Shown here: positions 35,567 to 44,502 of the stretch, piece after piece
How positions within the stretch are numbered: the stretch's first letter is position 1
Layout of the letters: each line of letters begins with the position of its first letter
Source: Actinoalloteichus_B caeruleus
GTDB lineage: Bacteria > Actinomycetota > Actinomycetes > Mycobacteriales > Pseudonocardiaceae
Assembly: GCF_000718005.1 (NCBI RefSeq)
Contig: NZ_JODV01000010.1
Reading direction: 5' to 3' (one strand)
Length of the DNA: 64,000 nucleotides
Made by a program: the position numbers and the translations under genes
The notes under the pieces: generated by a model
What the model was told of the DNA's origin: nothing
What the model saw: only the letters and a program-made list of their open reading frames with translations
Databases searched by the model: none

Positions 35567-35813
35567 GCATCGCGCCCGGTGCTGGTCGCCCCCTGCCCGG
35601 ACCGAGTCCGCAGTGGAGCCGGCGGTCTCCCCACCGTCAGCGGTCCCGCCGGTGATTTCCGACGGGACCAGCCACCCGGAGCGGCCACGCACCGCAACCC
35701 GACGCCCACCGCCCGGCGCCGCCCACGCGGGAAGGCCCACCCGTCGCAGCCCTTCCACGGCGCGAGACGGTTACCGTGCTCCTCACGAAGATCCATTCCG
35801 GGAGGAGCGGGCG

Positions 35814-36578
35814 ATGACAGCACGGTTCGACGGGAACGTCGTGGTGGTCACGGGAGCCGGCCAGGGCATCGGCGCGGCCATCGCGCGGTCCTTCGCCGAA
35901 CAGGGCGCGACCGTCGTCGTCACCGACATCCGGGCCGACACCGCCACCACCACCGCCACCGAGATCAACGCCGCCACCGGGGCCACCGTCCTGGCCCGAC
36001 CGCTGGACGTCACCCGCTCCGCCGAGGTCGCCGCCCTCGCCGACCAGGTCGTCGCCGAACACGGCCGGGTCGACGTCCTGGTCAACAACGCCGGCATCGT
36101 CCTGGGCGCCGCCAGCTTCGACTACGACGACGACACCTGGAACCGCACCCTCGCCGTGAACCTCTCCGGACCGTTCTATACGGCCAGGGAGTTCGGCCGG
36201 CGAATGCGTGGCAGGGGAGGGGCGATCGTCAACGTGTCCTCGGTGGCGGCGCTCCGCGCCCCCCGAGCCGACCCGCACATCGGCTACGACGCCACCAAGG
36301 CCGGTGTCATCGCGCTGACCCGCTCGCTCGCCGCCGAATGGGCACCGGAGGGCATCCGGGTCAACGCGGTCGCCCCCGGCTACACCAACACCGACATCCT
36401 CAAGGCCGTCGGCAGCGAGAACCCCGAGGTGGTGGCCGGCTGGCGGAGCCACATCCCACAGGGACGGCTGGCCGAACCGGTCGAGATCGCCCAGGCGGTC
36501 CGTTTCCTCGCCTCCACCGAGGCCAGCGCGGTCACCGGACACGTCCTCGTCGCCGACGGCGGCTACAGCACCTGGTGA
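35814..36578 (+). CDS. Short-chain dehydrogenase/reductase, FabG-like
   Basis: 254-residue classical SDR: TGAGQGIGAAIA cofactor loop, NNAGIV, NVSSVAAL, catalytic YDATK, VRVNAVAPGYTNTD, and the C-terminal GHVLVADGGYSTW. Composition and length are those of 3-oxoacyl-ACP reductases, but this class acts on many carbonyls. ATG 35814 has GGGAGGAG 7 nt upstream. It follows the TenA-like gene after about 250 bp and has its own ribosome site and probably its own promoter. It is distinct from the SDR at 18919; no sign it belongs to the same operon. Confidence 0.87.
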   Translation: MTARFDGNVVVVTGAGQGIGAAIARSFAEQGATVVVTDIRADTATTTATEINAATGATVLARPLDVTRSAEVAALADQVVAEHGRVDVLVNNAGIVLGAASFDYDDDTWNRTLAVNLSGPFYTAREFGRRMRGRGGAIVNVSSVAALRAPRADPHIGYDATKAGVIALTRSLAAEWAPEGIRVNAVAPGYTNTDILKAVGSENPEVVAGWRSHIPQGRLAEPVEIAQAVRFLASTEASAVTGHVLVADGGYSTW

Positions 36579-37050
36579 GGCACCCCCCGCCGCGTCCCGT
36601 GCCCACCCCCCCCGGGCGGGCACGACGTCAGGGGCGGTCCTCCCACCAACCAGGACCGGTCGACGGGTGACCGCGCTCCGGGCGCACGGTCCACCGACAC
36701 CCTTGACGTGATCCACGGGAACGCCGACCCCTCCGGCTCACCGACGGCGGCACACGGGACAGGCGGAGGCGGGCCGCGGCGACACCGGGCCCGGGAGACC
36801 GGGGGACGTGACCTCGCCACGGTCGCGCTACCAGGCATCCACGAGGCGAACCCGCCAGGAAGGACACCTCCTCCCGACACCGGCGCCCCACACCCCGTCG
36901 CGCGACCCAGGTCGCCAGCCGGAGGGACGGCACCTCCTCCACCCACCGCCTCGGTACGGCGACGCCGAGCACAACCCCACCGCGCCCCCACCCGCGAACC
37001 GCCGGCGCCGGCGGCCGGCGCGGGAACGCGCGGGATCCCTGACCGGCGGA
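36579..37050. other. Intergenic between convergent genes
   Basis: 472 bp between the SDR and the GlxA-like gene, which converge. Only GC-rich shadow frames; no clear hairpin with strong geometry found by eye. Confidence 0.45.
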
Positions 37051-38076
37051 TCAGCGGGTCGTGCCGGCTGGGGGAGTGAAGGTGCGGCGGTAGGCCAGCG
37101 GACTGACGCCGATGGCCGCGTTCAGGTGCGCGCGCAACGACGCGGCACTCCCCAGACCGGACTCGGCGGCGACCCGGTCCACCGGAAGGCTCGTCGTCTC
37201 CAACAACTGCCGCGCATGCGAGACCCGCTGCTGGATCAACCAGGCCCCCGGCGGAAGCCCGGTCTCCGCCCGGAACCGGCGGCTGAAGGTGCGCACGCTC
37301 ATCGAGGCGTGTTCGGCCAGCGCGGCCACGTCCAGCGGGTCCGCGAGGCGGCGCGACGCCCACTCCCGGGTGGCCGCCGTGCTGCCCTCCCCGGTCTCCG
37401 GCAACGGGCGTTCGATGAACTGCGACTGCCCGCCCTCCCGCCAGGGCGGGACGACGCAGGAGCGCGCGGCCAGGTTGCTCACGGCCGTGCCGTGGTCGGA
37501 ACGAACGACGTGCAGGCACAGATCCACGCCCGCCCCCAACCCCGCTGAGGTCAGCACGTCCCCGTCGTCGACGAAGAGCACGTCCTCGTCCAGCTCCACC
37601 CGGGGGTGGAGCCGGCGGAAGGCGTCGACGTGCGCCCAGTGCGTGGCGGCGCGCCGCCCGTCGAGCAGACCCGCCGCGGCCAACACGAAAGCGCCCGTGC
37701 AGATCGACATGATCCTGGCACCAGGAGGAATCCGTGCCAGCGCCTCGGCGATCTCGGGAGTGAGGACCCCGTCCACCCTCGGCCCCCTCGCCCGCGTACC
37801 CGGGACGATCACCGTCTGGGCGTCCTCCAACGCTTCGGGACCGTGGTCCAGCACCGCCGTGTACCCCGACTCCACCCGGACCGGTCGGCGATCCACCCCG
37901 CAGACCCGCACGTCGTACAGGTCCCGCTCACCGCGCTTCGCCGCGCCGAAGATCTGCGGCGGGATCGACAGGTCGTACCCGACCACCTCGTCGATCGCCA
38001 ACACCACCACCCGGTGCGGTTCCCCATGCCGTTCCCGCGACCCCGGATCACCACGCATGGCCGAATCCTGACACAT
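37051..38076 (-). CDS. GlxA-type AraC regulator with DJ-1/PfpI-like domain
   Basis: 341-residue regulator. N-terminal class I glutamine-amidotransferase-like (DJ-1/PfpI) domain: VVVLAIDEVVGYDLSIPPQIFG, with the nucleophile elbow MSICTGAFVLAAAGLL containing the conserved Cys, and TSAGLGAGVDLCLHVVR. The C-terminal AraC double HTH has DVAALAEHASMSVRTFSRRF and SLPVDRVAAESGLGSAASLRAHL. ATG 38076 follows GGAAGG by 6 nt. Such regulators sense small metabolites; no target is evident, though the divergent MFS gene at 38462 is a reasonable one. Confidence 0.9.
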   Translation of the reverse strand: MCQDSAMRGDPGSRERHGEPHRVVVLAIDEVVGYDLSIPPQIFGAAKRGERDLYDVRVCGVDRRPVRVESGYTAVLDHGPEALEDAQTVIVPGTRARGPRVDGVLTPEIAEALARIPPGARIMSICTGAFVLAAAGLLDGRRAATHWAHVDAFRRLHPRVELDEDVLFVDDGDVLTSAGLGAGVDLCLHVVRSDHGTAVSNLAARSCVVPPWREGGQSQFIERPLPETGEGSTAATREWASRRLADPLDVAALAEHASMSVRTFSRRFRAETGLPPGAWLIQQRVSHARQLLETTSLPVDRVAAESGLGSAASLRAHLNAAIGVSPLAYRRTFTPPAGTTR

Positions 38077-38461
38077 GTCGTCCTTCCCGCCACTCGCAGG
38101 CGACCGCCCGGCACGCGAGGCTGTACCGGTGCACGCGACCGCTGATCCAGCACCCCGGCTCCTCACCGCCCCACGCCTTCGCGTCCCTCCCGACCAGTAC
38201 GTCGCGCCGGGATCCTCCGTCGCGCTCGTCAGCGCCGCCGCGCCCCGACCACCACCGATGTCCTCATCGCACCGCCACCCGAGAAGCCCGCCCCGTCTTC
38301 GAGGAACCAGCCGTGGGACGGTCCTCGCCCGGACCGGAGCGGCGTCGAACACGGGTGAGGAGCCCCGCTCCTGACGAGCCGGTTCCCGGTGGGGGCCGGC
38401 GGAACGGGACGGACGGGAACCAGCGGCGTCGTCGGATGCCACCCGAAGGAGGAGATCGACG
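38077..38461. other. Divergent promoter region, GlxA-like regulator / MFS
   Basis: 385 bp between divergent genes with no supportable ORF. Promoters of both are expected here; no perfect operator stood out. Confidence 0.45.
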
Positions 38462-39739
38462 GTGACAGTTCCGGAGGCCCAGGACAGCGCGACGGCGCCG
38501 TTACCGGGGGAAGCGGACCGCCACCAGGTGCACCGGCGCACGCTCCGGGCCGTGGTCGCCAGCCAGGTCCTCGGCGGCGCCGGGCTGGCAGCGGGTGTCA
38601 CCGTCGGAGCACTGCTGGCCGAGGAGATGCTGGGCTCGGACCGGCTGGCCGGTCTGCCGGCCGCGTTGTTCACCCTTGGGTCCGCACTGGCCGCCTTCCT
38701 GGTCGGGCGGTGCGTCCAGCGGTGGGGCCGCCGCGTCGGCGCGGGCCTCGGGTTCGCCGCCGGCGGGCTCGGCGCGGCCGGGGTGGTCGTCGCCTCGGCC
38801 ACCGGCTCCGTTCCACTGCTGTTCGTGTCCCTGTTCGTCTACGGCTCCGGCACCGCGACCAACCTCCAGGCCCGGTACGCCGGCACCGACCTCGCACCCC
38901 CGTCCCGCCGGGGAGCGGCGATCAGCGTGGCGATGGTGTCCACCACGCTCGGCGCGGTCGCCGGCCCGAACCTCGTCGACCCGCTCGGACGGTTCGCGAC
39001 GACCCTGGGGCTTCCCGGGCTGGCCGGGCCGTTCCTCCTCGCCGCCGTCGCCTACCCGGTGGCCGGGCTCGTCCTGTTCGTCCTGCTGCGCCCGGACCCG
39101 TACCTGCTCGCCCGCGCCCTCCACGAGGCCGAACGCGCGCGGGACGACACGAGGTCGCCAGGGGTGCCGAAACCACGGGTGGGCGCTTACGTGGGGGCGG
39201 CCGTCATGGTCCTCACCCAGATCGCCATGGTCGCGATCATGACGATGACCCCGGTGCACATGCGCGCCCACCACCACGACCTCTCCGCCGTGGGGCTCGT
39301 CATCGGCCTGCACGTGGGGGCGATGTACCTGCCTTCACTGGTCACCGGGATGTTGGTCGACAGGGTGGGCAGAACCCGGATGGCGGCCGCCTCGGGAGTG
39401 ACCCTCCTGGCCGCCGGAGTGGTCGCCGCGCTCGCCCCAGGGGACTCGCTCGGCCCGCTGATCCTCGCACTGGTCCTGCTCGGGCTAGGGTGGAACTTCG
39501 GGCTGATCTCGGGCACCGCGCTGGTCGTCGACGCGACCGTCCCGGAGAACCGGCCGCGAACCCAGGGGAGCATTGACGTGCTCGTCTCCCTCGCCGGAGC
39601 GGGCGGCGGCGCGATGTCCGGTGTGGTGATGGCGACCGGCGGCTACGAAGTCCTCTCCCTCGCCGGCGGCCTCCTCGCCCTCCTGCTGGTGCCCGTCCTG
39701 CTCTGGGCGGCCAGAAGGGACCGGGAAGTGACGTCCTGA
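38462..39739 (+). CDS. MFS transporter
   Basis: 425-residue major facilitator permease with about 12 TMs. The loop after TM2 reads FLVGRCVQRWGRRVGAGLG and the equivalent in the second half is GMLVDRVGRTRMAAASG, both MFS signature loops. The central cytoplasmic loop is charged (ALHEAERARDDTRSPG). GTG 38462 with AAGGAGGAG about 10 nt upstream. It stands alone between the GlxA-like regulator and CRISPR array 1. Substrate unknown. Confidence 0.87.
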   Translation: MTVPEAQDSATAPLPGEADRHQVHRRTLRAVVASQVLGGAGLAAGVTVGALLAEEMLGSDRLAGLPAALFTLGSALAAFLVGRCVQRWGRRVGAGLGFAAGGLGAAGVVVASATGSVPLLFVSLFVYGSGTATNLQARYAGTDLAPPSRRGAAISVAMVSTTLGAVAGPNLVDPLGRFATTLGLPGLAGPFLLAAVAYPVAGLVLFVLLRPDPYLLARALHEAERARDDTRSPGVPKPRVGAYVGAAVMVLTQIAMVAIMTMTPVHMRAHHHDLSAVGLVIGLHVGAMYLPSLVTGMLVDRVGRTRMAAASGVTLLAAGVVAALAPGDSLGPLILALVLLGLGWNFGLISGTALVVDATVPENRPRTQGSIDVLVSLAGAGGGAMSGVVMATGGYEVLSLAGGLLALLLVPVLLWAARRDREVTS

Positions 39740-39896
39740 TCGACCACGTGGACCCCGTGTTGGGGAGTGGGGGAGGGCGCCCGAGTCCTGAGCCCGACCA
39801 GCGAACAGGTTTCGTCCGCACGCGAGCTTCGCTGGCGGCGCACGCTCAGGCCGGAGCCCGTCGGACGCCCCGCACTCCCGGAAGCCGGCGGAGCCC

Positions 39897-40168
39897 GGCT
39901 CACCCCCGCTCGCGCGGGGCAGACTCATGCCGAACGTCGTGCGAGTGATGCAGCGCCGGCTCACCCCCGCTCGCGCGGGGCAGACCGGATGTCCGCGACG
40001 GCGGCCTCGCGGGATGTCGGCTCACCCCCGCTCGCGCGGGGCAGACGTCAGTTCCTCTTACGGGAGGTCCTCCCGAATCGGCTCACCCCCGCTCGCGCGG
40101 GGCAGACTGCGTCATCCTCGGCAGGTCAGTAGCGAACCGCGGCTCACCCCCGCTCGCGCGGGGCAGAC
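39897..40168 (-). CRISPR. CRISPR array 1: five 28-nt repeats, four 33-nt spacers
   Basis: Repeats at 39897-39924, 39958-39985, 40019-40046, 40080-40107 and 40141-40168, all identical; period 61. Read on the minus strand the repeat begins GTCTGCCCCGCGCGAGCGGG, the type I-E pattern (short palindrome CCCCGCGC..GCGGGG). The A/T-richer leader lies to the right (40169 onward) and ends, on the minus strand, with CAGGTCGGGAAGG directly before the first repeat. The newest spacer should therefore be 40108-40140. No cas genes are nearby. Confidence 0.95.
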
Positions 40169-40393
40169 CCTTCCCGACCTGCACTGATGTTAGCTCGTTA
40201 CCGTTCTGTGATTTTCTGTTGGTGTGGATTCCCGGAGTCGTACGAACGGGGTAGGCCCCCCGTCTCGCTCCCAGCGCAGGACGACCAGCTTCGTCGCGGC
40301 TCAGCAGGCCAACCGCGATGCGCTTGCGCGCCTGCGTCACGTTCCCCTCGGCCAGGGAGCCGACACGCTTCTCCTCGTCGGTCATGGGCGTTC
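40169..40393 (-). promoter_or_regulatory. Leader of CRISPR array 1
   Basis: The first 60-70 bp right of the last repeat are the least GC-rich stretch locally and end in the motif shared with the leaders of arrays 2 and 3. The remainder up to 40393 has an open minus-strand frame starting ATG 40385 that runs through the leader and repeats. I do not consider it a gene. Confidence 0.6.
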
Positions 40394-41167
40394 TCATCCG
40401 TGGCCCGGTCGGTGTCCGTCGCCCGGGCCAGCGGGGCCGCTCCGTCGGTCCGAGGCGCGCCGTCGCAGCACCGGGATGGCGGCGATCTTCTCGGCGGGAA
40501 GCCGCTCCCACATCAGGCCCGCCGGGAGTCGCCTCGGGCCGCATTCGATCACCTGCTCGGGGGTGGCGATCAGGTCCACGCTGAAGTCGTGGTCCGACTC
40601 GGGAAGGTCCTCGTCGGCGACCTGGAGGGCATGCACGGTGGTCGCGATCACGGTTTCGGGGCCGATCCGCCCCGCTTCCCGCAGCAGCGCCACCTCCAGG
40701 TCCGAATAACCTGCTCCCTTGCCCAGTCGGATCCCACGCCGGTTCACCGCGACACTGCCGCAGACCACCAGGTCGACGGGCCGGACCTCGTCCACGTCCA
40801 CCGTGGGGGCGAGGGCGATGGCACGGTGGCTGTCGGCTGCCTGTTCTGGGGGCACCTCGAGTTGTGCGGGGTCGAGCAGGCAGAAGGGGCGTTCCCGCGC
40901 CAGCTTCGGAACAGCCATGTACACGAGCTTGCCGTCCCGGAGAGCGCGAGCGCGCACGGCACGCTGGGCCTTGTCGGGCACGGTCTTGATGACGTGGGCG
41001 GACTTCCACACGGGCAGTTCCGCGAGGCGGTCGGCGGCGGCCCCAGCGGAGATGAAGTTCGGGATCCGGCCGTGCACGTCGGGGTCGTGCACGGCCGCGG
41101 CCGCCGCCAGGCGGTCCCACACGTGGGCACGTGCCTTGTCCTTCAGGTCCTCCAGCGGGTCAGCCAT
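40394..41167 (-). CDS. 5-formyltetrahydrofolate cyclo-ligase family protein
   Basis: 257-residue protein of the 5-FTHF cyclo-ligase/MTHFS family: an N-terminal helix DPLEDLKDKARAHVWDRL, VIKTVPDKAQRAVRARALRDGKLVYMAVP, and the nucleotide-binding loop RRGIRLGKGAGYSDLEVALL with the K-G-x-G-Y signature. C-terminal IATTVHALQVADEDLPESDHDFSVDLI. The classical enzyme makes 5,10-methenyl-THF with ATP; this longer, divergent subgroup may have another role. ATG 41167. It lies alone between CRISPR array 1 and an orphan region. The last 20 residues are Arg/Gly/Pro-rich. Confidence 0.8.
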   Translation of the reverse strand: MADPLEDLKDKARAHVWDRLAAAAAVHDPDVHGRIPNFISAGAAADRLAELPVWKSAHVIKTVPDKAQRAVRARALRDGKLVYMAVPKLARERPFCLLDPAQLEVPPEQAADSHRAIALAPTVDVDEVRPVDLVVCGSVAVNRRGIRLGKGAGYSDLEVALLREAGRIGPETVIATTVHALQVADEDLPESDHDFSVDLIATPEQVIECGPRRLPAGLMWERLPAEKIAAIPVLRRRASDRRSGPAGPGDGHRPGHG

Positions 41168-41381
41168 TCACTCTGCTCCTCATCCGAAGGTCACCTTCGG
41201 GCTCGATCGGCGACTACGGCCGGGCTCGTTTGGACGGTGGTCGTCGGTCCCTCAACTCGAGCCCTTGGGGGAGGCGTCTTCAGCATCATTCGGTGAGTTG
41301 TCCAGTGTGGTTTTTCGGGCTGGTAAGGTGTGTGACCACAGACTAGGTGGCGATCCATTTTCCGTGGTAGTAGCATAATCA

Positions 41382-41891
41382 ATGCCCGGCCGGGTGTGGC
41401 TGTACGGTCCACGTCCCTGTCTTCACCTCGTGGGAGTTCGATTGCACCGGATCGAAAGCGTAGTGCGTGTCGAGTATTTCGGATTCATGCTCATGGACAG
41501 CAGTTGCGATCTGGGGACTACGTTCCACCGGGAACCCGACACGGTGCCGCCCATCATGGAAGTCTGCGAGAGGGGAATTTATTTCAGAAGTCCGGCAAAT
41601 TACCACGAGCCAAGGGTGGTTGTTGACATAGTCGGGGCTCCGCTGGGCGCAAACCGCATAGGCCTGACGCCGGGTTCGTGGGGGGTGTTCGAATCCCCAT
41701 CGGGTTGCGTGATACTCACCTGTATCATGCCATCCCCAACAGATATCTCCTTCCGTTTGCCCTGGCGTGGGAAAACCGTCTATCGGGCACTTCATTCCAA
41801 CCCTTTGTCCCTTACTGAAGAGACGGTTACCAAGGCGAACGAACGCACGGAGGTTTTCGGAATTACATTGTGGCCAGCCCGGGGAGCGTAA
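41382..41891 (+). CDS. Orphan hypothetical protein in a low-GC patch
   Basis: Up to 169 residues with balanced composition (RGIYFRSPANYHEPRVVVDI, GVFESPSGCVILTCIMPS, FRLPWRGKTVYRALHSNP), unlike the Arg/Pro/Ala-rich shadow frames around it. The DNA here is clearly less GC-rich than the chromosome. No family recognised. ATG 41382 lacks a good ribosome site; in-frame GTG codons further in are possible starts, and the first 45 residues may not be translated. Composition and neighbouring gene wreckage suggest horizontally acquired DNA. Confidence 0.5.
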   Translation: MPGRVWLYGPRPCLHLVGVRLHRIESVVRVEYFGFMLMDSSCDLGTTFHREPDTVPPIMEVCERGIYFRSPANYHEPRVVVDIVGAPLGANRIGLTPGSWGVFESPSGCVILTCIMPSPTDISFRLPWRGKTVYRALHSNPLSLTEETVTKANERTEVFGITLWPARGA

Positions 41892-42006
41892 CCGGGTTCG
41901 TGATGAGTCCTGGGTTTTCTCAGTGGTACTCGCCCGTGTAGCGAGCCATCGGCGCGGCACGACCGTCTCACTGTTCGTTGTCCAAACCGCGCATGGTCGG
42001 GCGACG

Positions 42007-42215
42007 GACGCAGGAGCGCGAGTACGGCGGCGTGGTAGATCGCCTGGATGGTGGGGATGGTGTTCAGGCGGATTCGTTCGTCGGTGCCGTGTAGGCCGAC
42101 GTAGTCGACGCCGAAGCCCGCGGTGGCGGGGATGTTCAGGCCGGCGAGGTAGTTGCCGGGGCCGCAGGAGGTCGATGGTGCGCAGCAGGGCGTTGGCCAG
42201 GACGCTGTTCGGCGA
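42007..42215 (-). pseudogene. M20-family metallopeptidase C-terminal remnant
   Basis: One minus-strand frame reads GPGNYLAGLNIPATAGFGVD then YVGLHGTDERIRL, which is the C-terminal active-site region of M20 peptidases (conserved HGTDER). The preceding stretch LANALLRTIDLL is in a different frame, so the gene is frameshifted as well as truncated. No intact peptidase gene surrounds it. Confidence 0.6.
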
Positions 42216-42253
42216 GATCAACAGCGATGAGGTCCCGTTGCGGCTGAACGAGT

Positions 42254-42606
42254 TCACGCTCCTCGGCTCGGTTTGGGCAGGCGCAGGTTGGCGCAGATGA
42301 AGTCCAATCTGGCGGTGGCGGAGTCGGGGGCGACGAACACCGGTTCGTAGCCGGCGTCGTAGTAGCCCTGCACGATCAGCGCGTGGACGCGGCGGATCTC
42401 GCGGTCCTTGGCCCAGACAATGTCGTCGGGGTCCTCGAAGGTGTCCAGCGGATCGAGCACGAAGATCGCGTCGTAGCGGTAACGCCGGGTCGCCTCCTCC
42501 AACTCGGTGGTGGGCTTGAGTCCGAAGAAGCCTTCCCAGCCGTAGCCGTCGGGGATGCCGCGGTTGTAGAACCTGGTTCCCCGGGTGTGCGCGGTGTACT
42601 CGGCGC
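42254..42606 (-). pseudogene. AAA-type P-loop ATPase/kinase, C-terminal remnant
   Basis: About 115 residues are protein-like: GTRFYNRGIPDGYGWEGFFG, RRYRYDAIFVLDPLDTFEDP, HALIVQGYYDAGYEPVFVAP. This resembles the C-terminal half of small AAA_28-type ATPases. The N-terminal half with the Walker A loop is absent; upstream the frame continues only as shadow. At about 42606 the sequence switches to a fragment read on the other strand. Confidence 0.55.
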
Positions 42607-42815
42607 ATTTCTTTGTGGCGCGGCTGGTCGCCCTGGACGAGTCGGTCCGGAGCTGCCCGGAGTTCAGCGACCTGTCGCGCGGCGGGTATGACCTTGACTG
42701 GGTTGACCTTCGGGGAGCTGATCTCGCGTCGATCGACTTGGAACCGACCGCGTTGAAGGAGTTCATCCTGGCCAACCGGGACGCCCTGCTGATCGAGGCG
42801 GGGGTAGCCGCCTGA
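42606..42815 (+). pseudogene. C-terminal fragment of an unidentified protein
   Basis: About 70 codons encode a balanced, acidic segment (LVALDESVRSCPEFSD, DLDWVDLRGADLASIDLEPT, LKEFILANRDALLIEAGVAA) ending in a stop at 42815. The only upstream start, GTG 42585, reads into the neighbouring ATPase remnant, so this looks like a truncated 3' end. No family recognised. Confidence 0.5.
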
Positions 42816-43009
42816 ACCTCGAATCGGCGAAAGGCCGTAGCCGACTCACCGCCGGGCAGGTCGTGAACGCACCTCGCGTGGCCGCTGCGTGCAGACGGCT
42901 CAGTCCGCGCTGTGACCGCACCGAAGCGGTGGTGCGTCGGCTGCTTCTGCGTTGAGCTCGATCTCCCCCGTTGGGAGTCTCTCGTCTTACTCACCTGGTG
43001 CCAGGCGAG

Positions 43010-43411
43010 CTAGGAGGGTAGCTGAGCGCGGAGGTGTTCGGTCTGTTCGGCAAGTGCGGCGTGAAGGTGCTGGAGGGTGTCGATCCTGGTTCGCAGGATC
43101 TTCAGGCGTTGTTCGTAGACCTCGAGCGCCGGCGCGCAGGGGGTCGCGTCGAGGCTGGGCGAGCGAACACAGGAGCCGAACTGCTTGATGTCATCGATGG
43201 AGAGCCCGGCGTTGAGCAGGCGGCGGATGTTGTTGACCACAGTCACGACGTCGGGGGCGTAGCGGCGGTAACCGTTGTGTTCACGGTCGGAGACGATCAG
43301 CCCGCGTTGCTCGTAGTAGCGCAGGGAGCGGGTGCTGGTGGCCGTGCGGCGCGCGAGCTCGCCGATACGTAGCCAGTCGCGCTGGTCGACAGCTGAAACC
43401 ATGCGCTCCAT
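43010..43411 (-). CDS. MerR-family regulator
   Basis: 133-residue MerR protein: LRIGELARRTATSTRSLRYY, EQRGLIVSDREHNGYRRY, coiled-coil helix EVYEQRLKILRTRIDTLQHL. Cysteines in SCVRSPSLDATPCAP are spaced like the effector loop of some redox- or metal-sensing MerR proteins, but no metal class is clear. It lies 33 nt downstream of the Ddn-type oxidoreductase gene on the same strand, so both are probably one transcript. The promoter of that transcript has a 19-nt spacer with a dyad. Confidence 0.9.
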   Translation of the reverse strand: MERMVSAVDQRDWLRIGELARRTATSTRSLRYYEQRGLIVSDREHNGYRRYAPDVVTVVNNIRRLLNAGLSIDDIKQFGSCVRSPSLDATPCAPALEVYEQRLKILRTRIDTLQHLHAALAEQTEHLRAQLPS

Positions 43412-43444
43412 TCTGCTCGGTCACGGACAGCCTCGTCGCCGCGA

Positions 43445-43957
43445 TCACGATGCTCCGTGGGCTCGCATGGCGGCCGGGCTTGGGATCGGGTCGAGGACGA
43501 CGACCGGGATCCGCCGGCGGGCGGTCTTCTCGAAGTCGGCGAATGCGGGGACGAGACGAGCCTGCTCGACCCAGATGTCCTCGCGCTCCTCCCCCTGGAC
43601 CACACGGGCGATGGCCCCCGTGACGTCGGAGCCGACCTCGACGACTACCTCGGGGTTCCGCACGATGTTGTGGTACCAGGCTGGTGGTCGCGGGCTCCCG
43701 CCGAAGGTAGCGAAGACAGCGAACGCGTCGCGCACCGCCTGGTACATCAGCGGGCTCGTGCGTCGACGGCCGGTCACCGCACCGATGTGGTTGACGAGGA
43801 TGATCGGGACGCTCTGCCTCGGATCGAAGCTGGGCAGCGGAGGTGGGATCGGACGTCCCTCAGCCAGGTCTTTCTCGGTGCTCCACCGCACGAAGCCGGC
43901 GTTCGATCGGAACTCCGACACGATTCGGCGGTTCCAGTCCTGGATGTCGTCGGGCAT
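43445..43957 (-). CDS. Nitroreductase/Ddn family deazaflavin-dependent oxidoreductase
   Basis: 170-residue protein of the F420H2-dependent Ddn (deazaflavin-dependent nitroreductase) family: split-barrel motifs GAVTGRRRTSPLMY and FATFGGSPRPPAWYHNIVRN, then PEVVVEVGSD. Members reduce quinones, aflatoxins or nitro compounds with F420H2. ATG 43957 lies only about 9 nt downstream of a likely -10 box, suggesting a leaderless mRNA. Regulated, probably, by the co-transcribed MerR protein. Actinobacterial hallmark. Confidence 0.88.
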   Translation of the reverse strand: MPDDIQDWNRRIVSEFRSNAGFVRWSTEKDLAEGRPIPPPLPSFDPRQSVPIILVNHIGAVTGRRRTSPLMYQAVRDAFAVFATFGGSPRPPAWYHNIVRNPEVVVEVGSDVTGAIARVVQGEEREDIWVEQARLVPAFADFEKTARRRIPVVVLDPIPSPAAMRAHGAS

Positions 43958-43965
43958 GACGGCAC

Positions 43966-43996
43966 GTTAGAACCCTGACATCAGCGACAAGGTCAA
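43966..43996 (-). promoter_or_regulatory. MerR-type promoter with 19-nt spacer
   Basis: On the minus strand: TTGACC (-35, complement of 43991-43996), a 19-nt spacer, then TCTAAC (-10, complement of 43966-43971). The spacer region carries an imperfect dyad ACCTTGTC-GCTGAT-GTCAGGGT. The long spacer and dyad are the hallmark of MerR/SoxR-activated promoters. The next ATG is 43957. Confidence 0.55.
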
Positions 43997-44502
43997 GCCA
44001 CCCGCCACACTGACCTTCGGTCGAGGCTCAACTGGCTGCCGGCGGTAACGCGAACGCCGGTGCAACGGGTTCCGGGACCAGGTCCAACGCGAGTGCGGTT
44101 GACGACCTGCCGTTTCGCCACTGGCGCTTCGTCGTCGGGTGCCCGTGGGCAACCGCACGAGGACGGTCCGGGCGCACGGTTCCGACTCCTCGCCCTCGCC
44201 CGTCCGGGAGGCCGCCGTGGCCGGTGAGGTGCCCCGCCGAATCGGTCACGGTCATGGGAGGACGGACGGTTGGTTCACCGTCCGCCTGATCGCATCCGGC
44301 GCCCGCCGCGCCAGCACCGCCCGGGCGGCGTTCGGGCAGGTGCCCGGCCACCTGTTCCCGCCCGCTGCCGGGCTGGTCGATGCGTACGCCGACCAGCCGG
44401 TCCACACCAAGCACGACGACGGCACCCGCCCCGGGGCGTGCGGACATCAGTGGAGTGCCGCGACGTCGCCGCGTCCCCCTGGGCAGGAGCGCACAACCCC
44501 GC
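43997..44502. other. Intergenic, no supportable gene
   Basis: About 500 bp between the Ddn promoter and the response-regulator stop. Open frames on both strands lack any recognisable domain. Confidence 0.45.

Noticed and set aside
40083..40385. Minus-strand ORF starting ATG 40385 directly after the cyclo-ligase gene
   Set aside because: It has no good ribosome site and runs through the CRISPR leader and repeats, so it is more likely chance; only the first 40 residues look protein-like.
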